A DNA stretch of 38,053 bases from Methanosaeta sp. PtaB.Bin018 (GCA_002067755.1 MVQH01000063.1:1-38053), one strand, 5' to 3'. Positions 24,036 to 32,167 are shown, counted from the first letter of the stretch. The notes: a model not told the origin generated them from the letters alone. Translations and numbers: made by a program.

Positions 24036-24059
24036 ATTATCCACCACTTCATATTATCC
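24026..24059. repeat. 17-bp perfect tandem duplication over the SIMPL start codon
   Basis: ACCACTTCATATTATCC occurs twice in tandem (24026-24042, 24043-24059). Each copy has the minus-strand ATG, but 17 is not a multiple of three, so the distal copy creates an out-of-frame six-codon ORF ahead of the gene. Confidence 0.95.
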
Positions 24060-24173
24060 CCTAGATTGCATAGCGGTTAAATGTATTAAATCAGACGGTC
24101 GAATGCGATGCCTCAAGAGGCATATCACATGTCGTCTCCGACCTGACTTACCAAAATTTGATATAGATTCCGA

Positions 24174-24217
24174 GTAGAGCATAAGCGAAAAAGTTCAGAT
24201 GAGGGGCGCTGCTCTAC
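24174..24217 (+). promoter_or_regulatory. Possible leader hairpin directly before the start codon at 24219
   Basis: GTAGAGCA (24174-24181) pairs perfectly with TGCTCTAC (24210-24217), leaving a 28-nt loop that contains the purine-rich GAGGGG (24201-24206), the only ribosome-binding-site-like sequence. The AT-rich ATTTGATATAG just upstream (about 24155-24167) is the likely TATA region. Confidence 0.4.
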
Positions 24218-24218
24218 A

Positions 24219-24989
24219 ATGGACACTGACTCAAATCCCCCCGGCGCTGGGGTCTCGGGGCTTGCCAAAGAGGGCGAGCAGTTCGGCAGGGCGATCAGAA
24301 GATCTCTGGGCGACATATTCTCCGAAGCCTTTGAGATCTACAGGAAGAATCCGGCAATGATCATTCCGTCATTGCTGCCCATCGCAGCGCTGATACTTGG
24401 CATTGGATTCTTCGCCAGTTTCCTGGGGCTGGCTGTGGTTATTGGCGACTGGGGTAAAATCATGGCATTCTCAGCAGTGGGCGGGCTCTTGTTGCTTATA
24501 GTACTATTAATAATATCATTCTTCGTCGCAGAAGGATTGACTATAGAGATGATCAAAGAGGCATCCTCGGGCAGAAAAGTGGACTTGAATTACGCCTGGC
24601 AGACCTCAAAGGGCAGGATGGAGCCACTCATTCTATCGTCCATTCTGGCCGGAATAATCACAGCCATAGGATACCTGCTGCTTGTCATCCCAGGCATAAT
24701 ATTGAGCTTTGCATTGTACTTCGTGGCCCAGGCCGTGATGATTGACGGGAGGTCCGGCGTTGATGCCATCAAGACGAGCTGGGGATTCGTCAAGAGCAAC
24801 CTCTCCGACTCGATCGTGATCATCCTCGCATCCATGCTCATTTGCATTGTGCTCCAGGCAATTCCAGGCATAGGGCCTCTTTTATGCTTGCTCTCGCTGC
24901 CATACATCTATGCTCTGGCCACGCTGCTCTATTTGGACCAAAAGAAGATGCCGCCAGTAAGACAGGAAACATCAGTGAGTATATCCTGA
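24219..24989 (+). CDS. Multi-pass membrane protein of unknown function
   Basis: The 256-residue protein has a hydrophilic N-terminus (about 45 residues, including IRRSLGDIFSEAFEIYRKNPAMIIPSLLP) followed by six or seven hydrophobic segments. The SLGDIFSEAFEIYRKNPAMI entry and repeated Pro-Gly helix breaks (LLVIPGIILSFALYFVAQAVMIDGRSGVDAIKTSWGFVKSNL) resemble archaeal membrane proteins with an internal repeat related to the YciC/GDPD-anchor type. No catalytic domain is attached. It precedes ADH synthase by 79 bp on the same strand, but that gene seems to have its own promoter. Confidence 0.8.
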   Translation: MDTDSNPPGAGVSGLAKEGEQFGRAIRRSLGDIFSEAFEIYRKNPAMIIPSLLPIAALILGIGFFASFLGLAVVIGDWGKIMAFSAVGGLLLLIVLLIISFFVAEGLTIEMIKEASSGRKVDLNYAWQTSKGRMEPLILSSILAGIITAIGYLLLVIPGIILSFALYFVAQAVMIDGRSGVDAIKTSWGFVKSNLSDSIVIILASMLICIVLQAIPGIGPLLCLLSLPYIYALATLLYLDQKKMPPVRQETSVSIS

Positions 24990-25035
24990 ATAATCTCACT
25001 TTCTTCTCCAAGATAGCTACATGAGCCGACCATCA

Positions 25036-25045
25036 TCTTTAATTT
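25036..25045 (+). promoter_or_regulatory. TATA-like box of the ADH synthase gene
   Basis: CATCTTTAATTTC contains a TATA-like core at 25036-25045, 24-33 nt before ATG 25069. The frame is open from ATG 25021, but that start would put the box inside the coding region. Confidence 0.5.
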
Positions 25046-25068
25046 CAGTCGTTACATGCTTTCTGCCC

Positions 25069-25866
25069 ATGAGCACGATCGGAAAAGCGATCAGACTGGA
25101 ACGCATTCTGGATCGCAAAACTCGCAGAACTGTTATAGTGCCGATGGATCACGGAATATCCGTCGGCCCAATATCTGGGTTGATCGATATGCCTGCCACA
25201 GTGGACATGGTGGCCGAGGGCGGCGCGAATGCTGTGCTGGGACACATGGGCCTGCCACTGCACGGCCACCGGGGCTATGGAAGAGATATAGGCCTGATCG
25301 TTCACCTATCAGCGTCCAGCTCCCTGGGTCCCGATCCCAACCACAAGGTCCTCGTGACGACCGTCGAGGATGCCATCAGAATCGGTGCGGATGCTGTGAG
25401 CATCCACGTCAATGTTGGGGCTGAAGATGAAGCTGAGATGCTGCATGACCTGGGACGGACTGCTCGCACATGCGACCTGTGGGGCATGCCGCTCATCGCC
25501 ATGATGTATCCCCGCGGACCAAAGGTCAGGTCGGAGCACGGAGTAGAATATGTAAAGCTTGCGGCACGCATTGGATCAGAGCTTGGTGCTGATATCGTCA
25601 AGACAAACTATACGGGCTCTCCAGATACCTTCCGAGAGGTTGTGAAGGGCTGCAATGTGCCAGTTGTGATCGCAGGTGGCCCCAAGATGGACACAGAAAG
25701 GGAGCTGCTGCAGATGGTCTATGACTCCATCCAGGTTGGCGGCGCAGGTGTGGCCTTCGGGCGCAATGTCTTCCAGGCAGAGAACCCTACGCTCTTGGTC
25801 AGAAAGCTCTGCTCAATCGTTCACAAGGGATACACTCCCAAAGAGGCTGATGAGTTAGCACTTTAG
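25069..25866 (+). CDS. 2-amino-3,7-dideoxy-D-threo-hept-6-ulosonate synthase (ADH synthase)
   Basis: ADH synthase is a class I aldolase that opens the archaeal variant of the shikimate pathway. The 265-residue protein begins [41 protein letters not shown], the typical N-terminus of this family as distinct from glycolytic archaeal aldolase. The Schiff-base lysine is in [19 protein letters not shown], and [13 protein letters not shown] and VVIAGGPK are also family stretches. The start at 25069 gives the family N-terminus; 16 further codons upstream are open. Chorismate synthase at 11901 is in the same pathway. Glycolytic aldolase is the main alternative and is less likely. Confidence 0.9.
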   Translation: MSTIGKAIRLERILDRKTRRTVIVPMDHGISVGPISGLIDMPATVDMVAEGGANAVLGHMGLPLHGHRGYGRDIGLIVHLSASSSLGPDPNHKVLVTTVEDAIRIGADAVSIHVNVGAEDEAEMLHDLGRTARTCDLWGMPLIAMMYPRGPKVRSEHGVEYVKLAARIGSELGADIVKTNYTGSPDTFREVVKGCNVPVVIAGGPKMDTERELLQMVYDSIQVGGAGVAFGRNVFQAENPTLLVRKLCSIVHKGYTPKEADELAL

Positions 25867-25933
25867 GACGAAATTGGGGCAGATCATCGCCAATTCACCC
25901 GTCACAGAGTGCAACATCAATTGAACACAGAGG

Positions 25934-26027
25934 CAAAAAAAAAGCGATCAAGGGCGAAGGACAAGTGCGAAGGACAAATCACACGTCCCTACCCAGTGCT
26001 GTGGGACTTGCGGCCCTGTCCTTCGCC
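25934..26027 (-). terminator. Inverted repeat with T-tract between convergent genes
   Basis: GGCGAAGGACA (25953-25963) and TGTCCTTCGCC (26017-26027) form an 11-bp perfect inverted repeat. Inside is a smaller GTCCC/GGGAC pair. On the minus strand the structure is followed by nine T (a-run at 25935-25943), as in an intrinsic terminator for the gene ending at 26037. One arm is duplicated in tandem (GCGAAGGACAAGT at 25954-25966 and a 12/13 copy at 25967-25979). Confidence 0.6.
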
Positions 26028-26036
26028 AAACAACCT

Positions 26037-27005
26037 CTATCGCCACTTTGCGATCATAGACAGCGTAGCGCTCTCATAAGTCTTTATATTTGCAGGCTGT
26101 AAACTTGGCTTTGGCACTGCTATGAACGACATGAATGAGTAGTCCACCGGAACAGTTCTAACCTCAAAAATATTGTTATTTGTATTTGTGTAATATGGGG
26201 TGAAGCTCATCCCAGCTATGATCGTCCCGGCTGACAAACCAACCATTGGCAATAATTCACACTTGTCATTTGATAGAATGCTCAAAGACCCTACCATACT
26301 GCTGCCATCCGAATCCGCTCTTATACCGTCGTACCAGTTGTTGTCTGCGCCCTCTGTTTCAGAGTCGTCTTCGTCTACTAATGATTCTATCTTTACCGTC
26401 TTCCCCAAGTTTTGAATTTCTATACTGGAATAAAATCCATTTCCAGTCTCACCCACGGACGATCCAAATCCCTCAGACGTTATAGAATCGGGTGTAACTT
26501 GCGATTTGTCCTCGTAATCCGCATTCTTCGTTGACACACGTTTTTGTTCTGCGGAATTGGTGTTGGAATACGATGCGTCGATGGTTCCACTTGATATCTG
26601 TGAGGTCGCACCAATTCCCATGGACACATCATTGGATGCGTCTAGCGTCTTGGACCATTTAAACAATCCTGATTGGGTCTCAACTGATACATCCACGTTC
26701 TTTGTGTCGCCTTTTGACTTGGTTGCAACTACAGAATGGGAGAACTTGCCGCCAGAGCTGGTTGAACTGCCAGCGCCATCGGAGTGAATGCCATATGGAA
26801 ACTCGGCAAACCCCGTATACGGTAGCAGCACTGCAGAAGATTCATATTTGGCATTATCAACGCCGATACTCTCGTGGGCGGTTGTCTCCGAATTGAATAG
26901 TGTAATGCTAACGCTGACTGTAGCATCGGCTGTGAATGCCAAGATTGAGATGAGAATTACGCAAATCGCTGTAATCCTCCTCAACGATCTCTTGTTTGGT
27001 CTCAT
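26037..27005 (-). CDS. Secreted protein of unknown function, 322 residues
   Basis: Not recognised. A clear signal peptide (MRPNKRSLRRITAICVILISILAFTADA) precedes a Ser/Thr/Asp-rich, mostly beta-strand-like protein with many N-glycosylation sequons and almost no cysteine. It contains stretches such as FSHSVVATKSKGDTKNVDVSVETQSGLFKWSKTLDASNDVSMGIGATSQISSGTIDASYSN. This composition is typical of methanogen cell-surface proteins. It follows the 27045 gene by 39 bp on the same strand with a GGGGAGG ribosome binding site, and the two probably form a unit. Codon use and AT content differ from the information-processing genes. Confidence 0.7.
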   Translation of the reverse strand: MRPNKRSLRRITAICVILISILAFTADATVSVSITLFNSETTAHESIGVDNAKYESSAVLLPYTGFAEFPYGIHSDGAGSSTSSGGKFSHSVVATKSKGDTKNVDVSVETQSGLFKWSKTLDASNDVSMGIGATSQISSGTIDASYSNTNSAEQKRVSTKNADYEDKSQVTPDSITSEGFGSSVGETGNGFYSSIEIQNLGKTVKIESLVDEDDSETEGADNNWYDGIRADSDGSSMVGSLSILSNDKCELLPMVGLSAGTIIAGMSFTPYYTNTNNNIFEVRTVPVDYSFMSFIAVPKPSLQPANIKTYESATLSMIAKWR

Positions 27006-27044
27006 TGCTACCCAACCTCCCCTATTTAAATTCGCAAATATTTT

Positions 27045-27710
27045 TTAACCTACTAACAGAATTGAATTGGTGCTGAGGGCGCCTGTATATTCCAAACCGC
27101 ATTCGTTGATCGAGTCTATGTAATCGAATCCGTTCTCCCATCCAAAGCCCGAAATATCTGAGATGGATGGATCATAAACGATATCCGAGAGCGTGCTCCC
27201 AGTTAGCGTACTTGCAGCTCCAAAATCATATTCATTTTCGCCAATTTTAACTGTGTTCATGTTGTAGCCGCCGGCGCTGTTGCTAGACAGTTCGCCACCG
27301 AATAGCTGTTGAATTGCAAATAAGTATGGTGTGAATGTGCTGGAATGAGTTCTGAACTGAGAAATTCTATACCCATTCGTGGTTGGGATGGTTTGAGTCA
27401 ATGCTGCGACCATGCCAAACGATTTGGCTCCAGAAGCGGAGGTCAATACACCTGTATTTATTGAAACAGACCGGCCATCGACAAAATTGAAGTTCGCTTC
27501 AGTTTTAAAATCAAGAACGGTCTCATCATCGCCCGACGCGCTGGTGGAAACTGTGTATCCTCCACCAACATCTTTATTCAACTCAGGAGATTTAAAATAC
27601 ACATTGGTGTAGGTGAAGGTGCCCACATTTGTTTTGGTGTCTCCAGCGCTAGCTACTGCAACACTTCCCAATAGCAGCGTGACCAACAAGGCGGCCAATA
27701 TCTTCGTCAT
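27045..27710 (-). CDS. Secreted protein of unknown function, 221 residues
   Basis: Not recognised. It has a signal peptide (MTKILAALLVTLLLGSVAVASAG) and a Ser/Thr/Asn/Gly-rich body with alternating hydrophobic residues, suggesting a beta-rich extracellular protein (YTNVYFKSPELNKDVGGGYTVSTSASGDDETVLDFKTEANFNF). There is one cysteine near the C-terminus (INECGLEYTG). It is first of a two-gene unit with the 26037 gene. The 15 bases before its start codon are shared with those before the 27995 gene. Confidence 0.7.
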   Translation of the reverse strand: MTKILAALLVTLLLGSVAVASAGDTKTNVGTFTYTNVYFKSPELNKDVGGGYTVSTSASGDDETVLDFKTEANFNFVDGRSVSINTGVLTSASGAKSFGMVAALTQTIPTTNGYRISQFRTHSSTFTPYLFAIQQLFGGELSSNSAGGYNMNTVKIGENEYDFGAASTLTGSTLSDIVYDPSISDISGFGWENGFDYIDSINECGLEYTGALSTNSILLVG

Positions 27711-27994
27711 CTATTCTTTCCCCCATGTTCTATCATCTTTGAGGCGAGACCCATCTACGTCCGCTAAATTTTCCATCAAAGATGGTGTATCTTTTCAACT
27801 CCAATTTTATAAACGTGCAAGAATACTAAATTAGAAGAGATGAAACTAATATCAGGTAACTATCCTACTATATTACTTTTCATCCTTATCCATCGTCATT
27901 ACTTCTCGTCCTTTATCTTGGGGACTAAATTGGCAAAGCATTAACAGTTGATCTGTTTCGGGTAAAATGAAAAATAAATTTACCAGTATATCGA
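27711..27994. other. 284-bp noncoding stretch with secreted-gene leader
   Basis: The left end holds the GGGGGAAAGAATAG leader of the 27045 gene. AT-rich blocks near 27763-27790 and 27800-27835 could hold its promoter. The rest shows no ORF or strong repeat and trails the end of the 27995 gene. Confidence 0.4.
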
Positions 27995-28402
27995 TTAATT
28001 TGCATAACCCTCTGCATGGGATTCAGCAGTTGCATATGCACTGGTATCGGTGACTGCTGCATGATCGGTTGTGTATGTGTTGGTCACAGCAAGGTTAGGT
28101 CCTTGAGCATAAGCGAATGCATTGGAGTATGCATCGGCCAAAGCAAAACTGTCTATTAGTGCGAATGCCTGTCCAGTTGAAGCTGAGATGGAAACGGGAT
28201 CTATCTTTGCGTCTTCCCATGTCCAAGTCGAAGTCCAAGCTACAGAGAAGGGGTCATAGTTTTTCATGCTCATTGCGCTTGCACTTGCGAATGCATCAGC
28301 GCTCCCCTTTGCTGCAGGTCTATTATTATGATTAAGAGCTACAGATGCTGAGCAAATCAATCCTAATACTAGGATCGATACGATCAATCTCAATTTTCTC
28401 AT
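27995..28402 (-). CDS. Small secreted Ala/Ser-rich protein
   Basis: Not recognised. A signal peptide (MRKLRLIVSILVLGLICSASVAL) is followed by about 110 residues with high Ala, Ser and Thr content and repeated aromatic-free patterns such as GSADAFASASAMSMKN, GQAFALIDSFALADAYSNAFAYAQG and TSAYATAESHAEGYAN. The periodic A-F-A / A-Y-A spacing suggests beta strands or a low-complexity surface protein. It shares a 15-bp leader with the 27045 gene, so the two may be related in regulation. Confidence 0.65.
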   Translation of the reverse strand: MRKLRLIVSILVLGLICSASVALNHNNRPAAKGSADAFASASAMSMKNYDPFSVAWTSTWTWEDAKIDPVSISASTGQAFALIDSFALADAYSNAFAYAQGPNLAVTNTYTTDHAAVTDTSAYATAESHAEGYAN

Positions 28403-28613
28403 GTCTATTCTTTCCCCCGATCTTCATAATATTATCCCTAGAATTACATCGAAATTACTCGCCGAATTCTGAGGTAACATTTGACCCAATTATCTACTTA
28501 TCTCTAATTAAAACTTAGGAAATTTAATTAAGAAGCGGTAATGCGTAATTCAATGCCTTAACTTAAAGACGGATGCTCGACGCTCTAATTTGGCGCTCTG
28601 ATATTTGGCACTC
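28403..28613. promoter_or_regulatory. Leader and promoter region of the 27995 gene
   Basis: The leader GGGGGAAAGAATAGA (28404-28418 on the minus strand) precedes the ATG. AT-rich AATTAAATTTCCTAAG near 28505-28530 may hold the promoter. At the right end near 28577-28618 three imperfect copies of a CGCTCTAATTTGG-like unit lie next to the caspase stop codon. Confidence 0.4.
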
Positions 28614-30332
28614 TTAATAGTTCAGATAATATCTCTTATTTGGGGTCATATCATTGAGAATGGGGGTTTGGCTCTGCAAGTGGCCGTTGGACCATTGGAT
28701 CGTGCTCTTATACGCCTCATAAAAGCAGTTTTGAAGGATTATTTTGCTCCCCTTCTTAGCTTCTTTATTTATAGCGTTACACAAATTTTGGGTAAATACA
28801 CTAAGAGAGCCCAGCCACTCTTCGTTGCTCGGCTCGTTCATCTTGGATGAAGCCAGCAGCAATTGACCTTCTGCGGTGACATCTAATAGCGCGCCACTAT
28901 TGCATGCATCTATTATTATAGCTAAATTCTTGATATCTTTAATATATTGATTCAATTCTTCTTCGCTGATGTATGATGATGTTGCACCATTTGCATCTTT
29001 AGGAATTAGGTAATAGTTTCCGTCACGATCCAAGTATCCATGCCCGGAAAAATAGATCAAGGCGTTTCCCACTTCATCCCGCTTTTGCTTCATCTCTGCC
29101 AATGCTACTTTCAAGATGTTCTCCTTTGTTGGCGGGCAGGGGGTCTCGTCTGTCAAGACCTTGACTTCGTACCCGTGCGACCTCAACAAATCCGCCATGG
29201 TGTTGGCGTCATTCACACTGGTGCGCAGGGGCCTCCTGTCTTTATACTCATCAATCCCAATTACGATGGCGAAGTTCTTCTTTTCGTCTCCTTTTTTGCT
29301 GCTTTTTGGTAGTGTCTCCAAATCAACGTAATTGATCTCTTGCATTTGTTTTTTAGATTTCTCCTTTAATAGAATGTTTATGTTCCTGAGCGTGTTGCTC
29401 TCACGTCCAAGTTCGCTTTGCACTCCATCTGGATAGGCTATTTCAGTTTTTTGAAGGTTTTTGTTTAGGTAGTTTATGTTAGAGTCAATGCTATGTGATA
29501 GATCGATGGCATCGGCCCAATTGGCATCCTGTTTGTAGTTGTAATCATCATGCTCGTGCATTTCATGCGTTCTCACGTCAATGACGGAAGATACATTAGA
29601 GCTAGCGATCAGATCGGATCTTATGATATATGTCTCATCGCTCTTGTACACATAGTTCTCTTTCGAGTTGGTGATTGTAATAACATTCGGGCTTATAATC
29701 CCTAGACTATGATCAAATGCATCCTTATTCTCATAAATATAATTCTTTTTTGAATCTTTATTGGAGACCATCCCAGATCCGTCTATTCGGGTTGTCTTTG
29801 AGTTATCTGGTTCTCTGGCATTATTTTCTCTAGCATTATATTCTCTGGCATTATATTTGAAAAGGCTGCCAAGATTTGAATCGATATCATGATAATCGTG
29901 AGAGTCTGCATGAAAATTTATGTCAGTCTTATTTAGCAGTTCTATTTTTTGGCCTATAGCAGATGCGTAATCATCTCCGTCTCTAATACTCTGTTTAAGC
30001 TTTTCTACGGGATCTTCCTTGTCATATCTATTATTTATATAATATTCCAAATTTTTATCAATATTGTGCATCGTATTACTGTGCGAAAAACCACCTTGCT
30101 CTTCGGCCTTAGAATCGGCTATTTTGGTGTCATATGGGTCTATTAACTGGCTCTCCTCATTTAAGGCACCATCTTTCTTGGTAAGAATATCTATACAAAT
30201 CTCAGTGCACTGCGTGATATTTGCCTGCTCTCTGGCTGCATCTACCTGGGGTGCAATCATCATAATCATGAGGGCCAATATAACGCACGCTCTCAATTGC
30301 GCCGCCTCTGTAGTATATTTTGGTTTGATCAT
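28614..30332 (-). CDS. Secreted caspase-family (orthocaspase-like) protein
   Basis: The C-terminal third is a caspase-fold peptidase domain: KNFAIVIGIDEYKDRRPLRTSVNDANTMADLLRSHGYEV, ALIYFSGHGYLDRDGNYYLIPKDA with catalytic His (about 431), and LAIIIDACNSGALLD with catalytic Cys (about 477). The long N-terminal part (about 330 residues) is Asn/Asp/Lys-rich and unrecognised, with a NARE repeat. I start at 30332 (MIKPKYTTEAAQLRACVILALMIMMIAPQVDAA), which yields a signal peptide. The frame is open 45 codons more, but TATA-like sequence lies in that part. A cell-surface or extracellular location is inferred. Orthocaspases usually cut after Arg or Lys; the specificity here is unknown. Confidence 0.85.
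   Translation of the reverse strand: MIKPKYTTEAAQLRACVILALMIMMIAPQVDAAREQANITQCTEICIDILTKKDGALNEESQLIDPYDTKIADSKAEEQGGFSHSNTMHNIDKNLEYYINNRYDKEDPVEKLKQSIRDGDDYASAIGQKIELLNKTDINFHADSHDYHDIDSNLGSLFKYNAREYNARENNAREPDNSKTTRIDGSGMVSNKDSKKNYIYENKDAFDHSLGIISPNVITITNSKENYVYKSDETYIIRSDLIASSNVSSVIDVRTHEMHEHDDYNYKQDANWADAIDLSHSIDSNINYLNKNLQKTEIAYPDGVQSELGRESNTLRNINILLKEKSKKQMQEINYVDLETLPKSSKKGDEKKNFAIVIGIDEYKDRRPLRTSVNDANTMADLLRSHGYEVKVLTDETPCPPTKENILKVALAEMKQKRDEVGNALIYFSGHGYLDRDGNYYLIPKDANGATSSYISEEELNQYIKDIKNLAIIIDACNSGALLDVTAEGQLLLASSKMNEPSNEEWLGSLSVFTQNLCNAINKEAKKGSKIILQNCFYEAYKSTIQWSNGHLQSQTPILNDMTPNKRYYLNY
29811..29855. repeat. Three 15-bp tandem repeats within the caspase gene
   Basis: Units at 29811-29825, 29826-29840 and 29841-29855 differ at one or two bases and encode YNARE, YNARE, NNARE on the minus strand. 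They lie in the low-complexity region ahead of the peptidase domain. Confidence 0.92.
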
Positions 30333-30543
30333 TTGGAACAGACAAATGCTTCCAAGAGATCTCTTTAGTGCCCATAATAGGTTTTTAAGTGATATATATG
30401 TTTTGCAGTCGTGATGCTGTGTTGAATAACTCCTCAAACCCGTGCAAGTGATCGTCTCAGTCCACACCTCTCTTTCGTTTTAATGCACAATTTTTAATGC
30501 ACAATTATATTATAAAAAATAAATTTTAAAACGACCTCTTGAA
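30333..30543 (-). promoter_or_regulatory. Caspase upstream region with tandem duplication
   Basis: On the minus strand ACATATATATCAC (about 30387-30399) and CTTAAAAACC (about 30376-30385) are TATA-like. Further up, TTTTAATGCACAAT is perfectly duplicated (30478-30491, 30492-30505). Just beyond, TCTTGAATCAT is duplicated at 30537-30547 and 30548-30558, overlapping the end of the transposase remnant. Confidence 0.5.
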
Positions 30544-31190
30544 TCATTCTTGAATCATATTCCCCATATTGTTCGCTGCTACATGCTCTAATGATATTCT
30601 TTTCACCTCTGAGAAGACAGTTTTTAGCCGCCCATCACCTCCCATAGTCATACTCCTCCTTCCAGCGCTGAATAGCCCCAATGCTCTCATCTCTTTGACT
30701 GCTTTTGCTCTCGTGGGAGAGCCTCTGGCTTTCATGTTAGCGTTCGATCGAGTCATTATGACCGGATGAATCTGCTTTTCCTGGAGGTTATCGCTGACTA
30801 GAGTCGGCGAGAGTCTCGACTTCGTCGAAACAGATCGAAGATCTCTCGCCTATCAAAAATCTCTCACCTATCAAAAGCTCCATCGCCCAACGCCATCTCG
30901 ACCCTGCGGCCTGAAAGGTTCTCCTCTGCCTGGTCGAGGAGCGAGTTGAATCTGCTGTCCTCCGAAACCCGCTCGTCTGTGACTTCGATCGCAACTATCT
31001 CTTTGGTCCTCAAGTCAACTGCCAGATGGAACTTTATCCAGCCCCGATGGGCCTTCCATTTCTATCGCATCCATTCACCACGATTGATCTCCACTAGATC
31101 CCTCTCCCAGCTCTCAAGAAAGTCGAAGGTCAGGTACATCTCGCCGCGCTTGACGAGAGCGGCCTGAAGGGCGTCCTCATGGCCGCTCGC
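30544..31190 (-). pseudogene. Decayed IS5-type transposase
   Basis: Read on the minus strand in shifting frames, pieces of a DDE transposase appear in order. First an N-terminal piece (ALVKRGEMYLTFDFLESWERDLVEINRG, about 31155-31085). Then, after loss of the middle part, KAHRGWIKFHLAVDLRTKEIVAIEVTDERVSEDSRFNSLLDQAEENLSGRRVEMALGDGAFDR. Finally, after further frame changes, PVIMTRSNANMKARGSPTRAKAVKEMRALGLFSAGRRSMTMGGDGRLKTVFSEVKR. Several stops interrupt it, one caused by an 18-bp duplication at 30841-30876. Terminal inverted repeats were not identified. It abuts the polymerase remnant. Confidence 0.75.
30841..30876. repeat. 18-bp tandem duplication inside the transposase remnant
   Basis: ATCTCTCGCCTATCAAAA (30841-30858) is followed by a copy with one mismatch (30859-30876). 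On the minus strand the altered copy places TGA after GAFDR and so closes the frame. Confidence 0.9.
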
Positions 31191-32057
31191 CTATCCGGCC
31201 TCTCTCCATCTTACCTCCCGCTTCGCTCCTGGAACGCTCATCTCCAGCTACGAGATCTTCGAGGCTCTGCGCCGGGGCGTGGCTGTGCCCTTCAGGAAGA
31301 GGGAAGCAGAAGGCAGGAAGAACATATCCGAGCTGAGGGCCTGCGACAAGGGAGGCATGATCTTCCAGCCTTTGCCCGGAGTGTACGAACGGGTCCACCA
31401 GATCGACTTCGCATCTCTTCATCCATCGTCAAGTTACAACCTCTCGCCCGAAACAATTGAGCATCCTGGGCAAAATGGCTTCTTAAGCACCGTCCTCTCC
31501 GGGCAGCTGAACCTGCGCATCGAGACCAAGCGTCTGAAGAAGACCGACCAGGATCATGCCGGCATAGAATCAGTTCTGAAGTGGATGCTCATCACATGTT
31601 TTGGCTACACGGGCTACCGGAATGCTGAGTTTGGCCGGATACAGGTCCACGAGAGGATCACGGAGATCTCCATGGAGCTGCTGGTGCAGATCAAGGAGCT
31701 GGCCGAGGATACGGGCTTCCGGGTGCTGCACGGCATTGTGGACTGCCTTTGGGTTATCGGCGAGCTCATTGCAGACTTCAAGGAGGCTGTGGAGAGGGAG
31801 TGGATGTTAGGGCGCTGGCCATCCACCGCAGGGTGGGCAGGATGAACTATTCGCGAAGGTGTGCTGAGGCCTCGGCTGTGCAGGCTCATCTGAGGCAGGG
31901 AATCAGGCTGGCGCCAGGCATGGAGATAGGCTACGTGGTTAAGGATGCCAAAAGGTGGGTTGTCGAGCCGCAGAGGACGGCTGCAAATTTAGATGCCGTG
32001 TATCACAGGAAGCTGCTGGAGAAGGCATGGGAGGATGTGGAGTTTGCTTTTAAGTAG
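31191..32057 (+). pseudogene. Decayed family-B DNA polymerase
   Basis: A reading frame from about 31200 to 31800 carries polymerase B signatures: GTLISSYEIFEALRRGVAVPFRKREAEGRKNISELR, VHQIDFASLHPS (motif A, normally DFxSLYPS), SVLKWMLITCFGYTGYRNAEFGRI (motif B) and VLHGIVDCLWV (motif C position). It ends after VEREWM. A second frame (from about 31800 to 32057) resumes with IHRRVGRMNYSRRCAEASAVQAHLRQGIRLAPGMEIGYVVKDAKRWVVEP, the C-terminal thumb. Residues that should lie between VEREW and IHRR are missing, so there is both a deletion and a frameshift. The N-terminal exonuclease half is also absent. This is a dead gene fragment. Confidence 0.8.
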
Positions 32058-32167
32058 AAGGCTGAACTCTGCGAGCCATTTTTTGCAGGCTGTCCGCACT
32101 CTGTGGAGGGAGATGATACAGAGTTGGCAGGAGAATATAAGTTGGCATTTGGATATGAGGCCTGAGA

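Noticed and set aside
25021-25068. A longer ADH synthase starting at 25021
   Set aside because: Family proteins start close to the [10 protein letters not shown] stretch, and a TATA-like box lies inside the extension.
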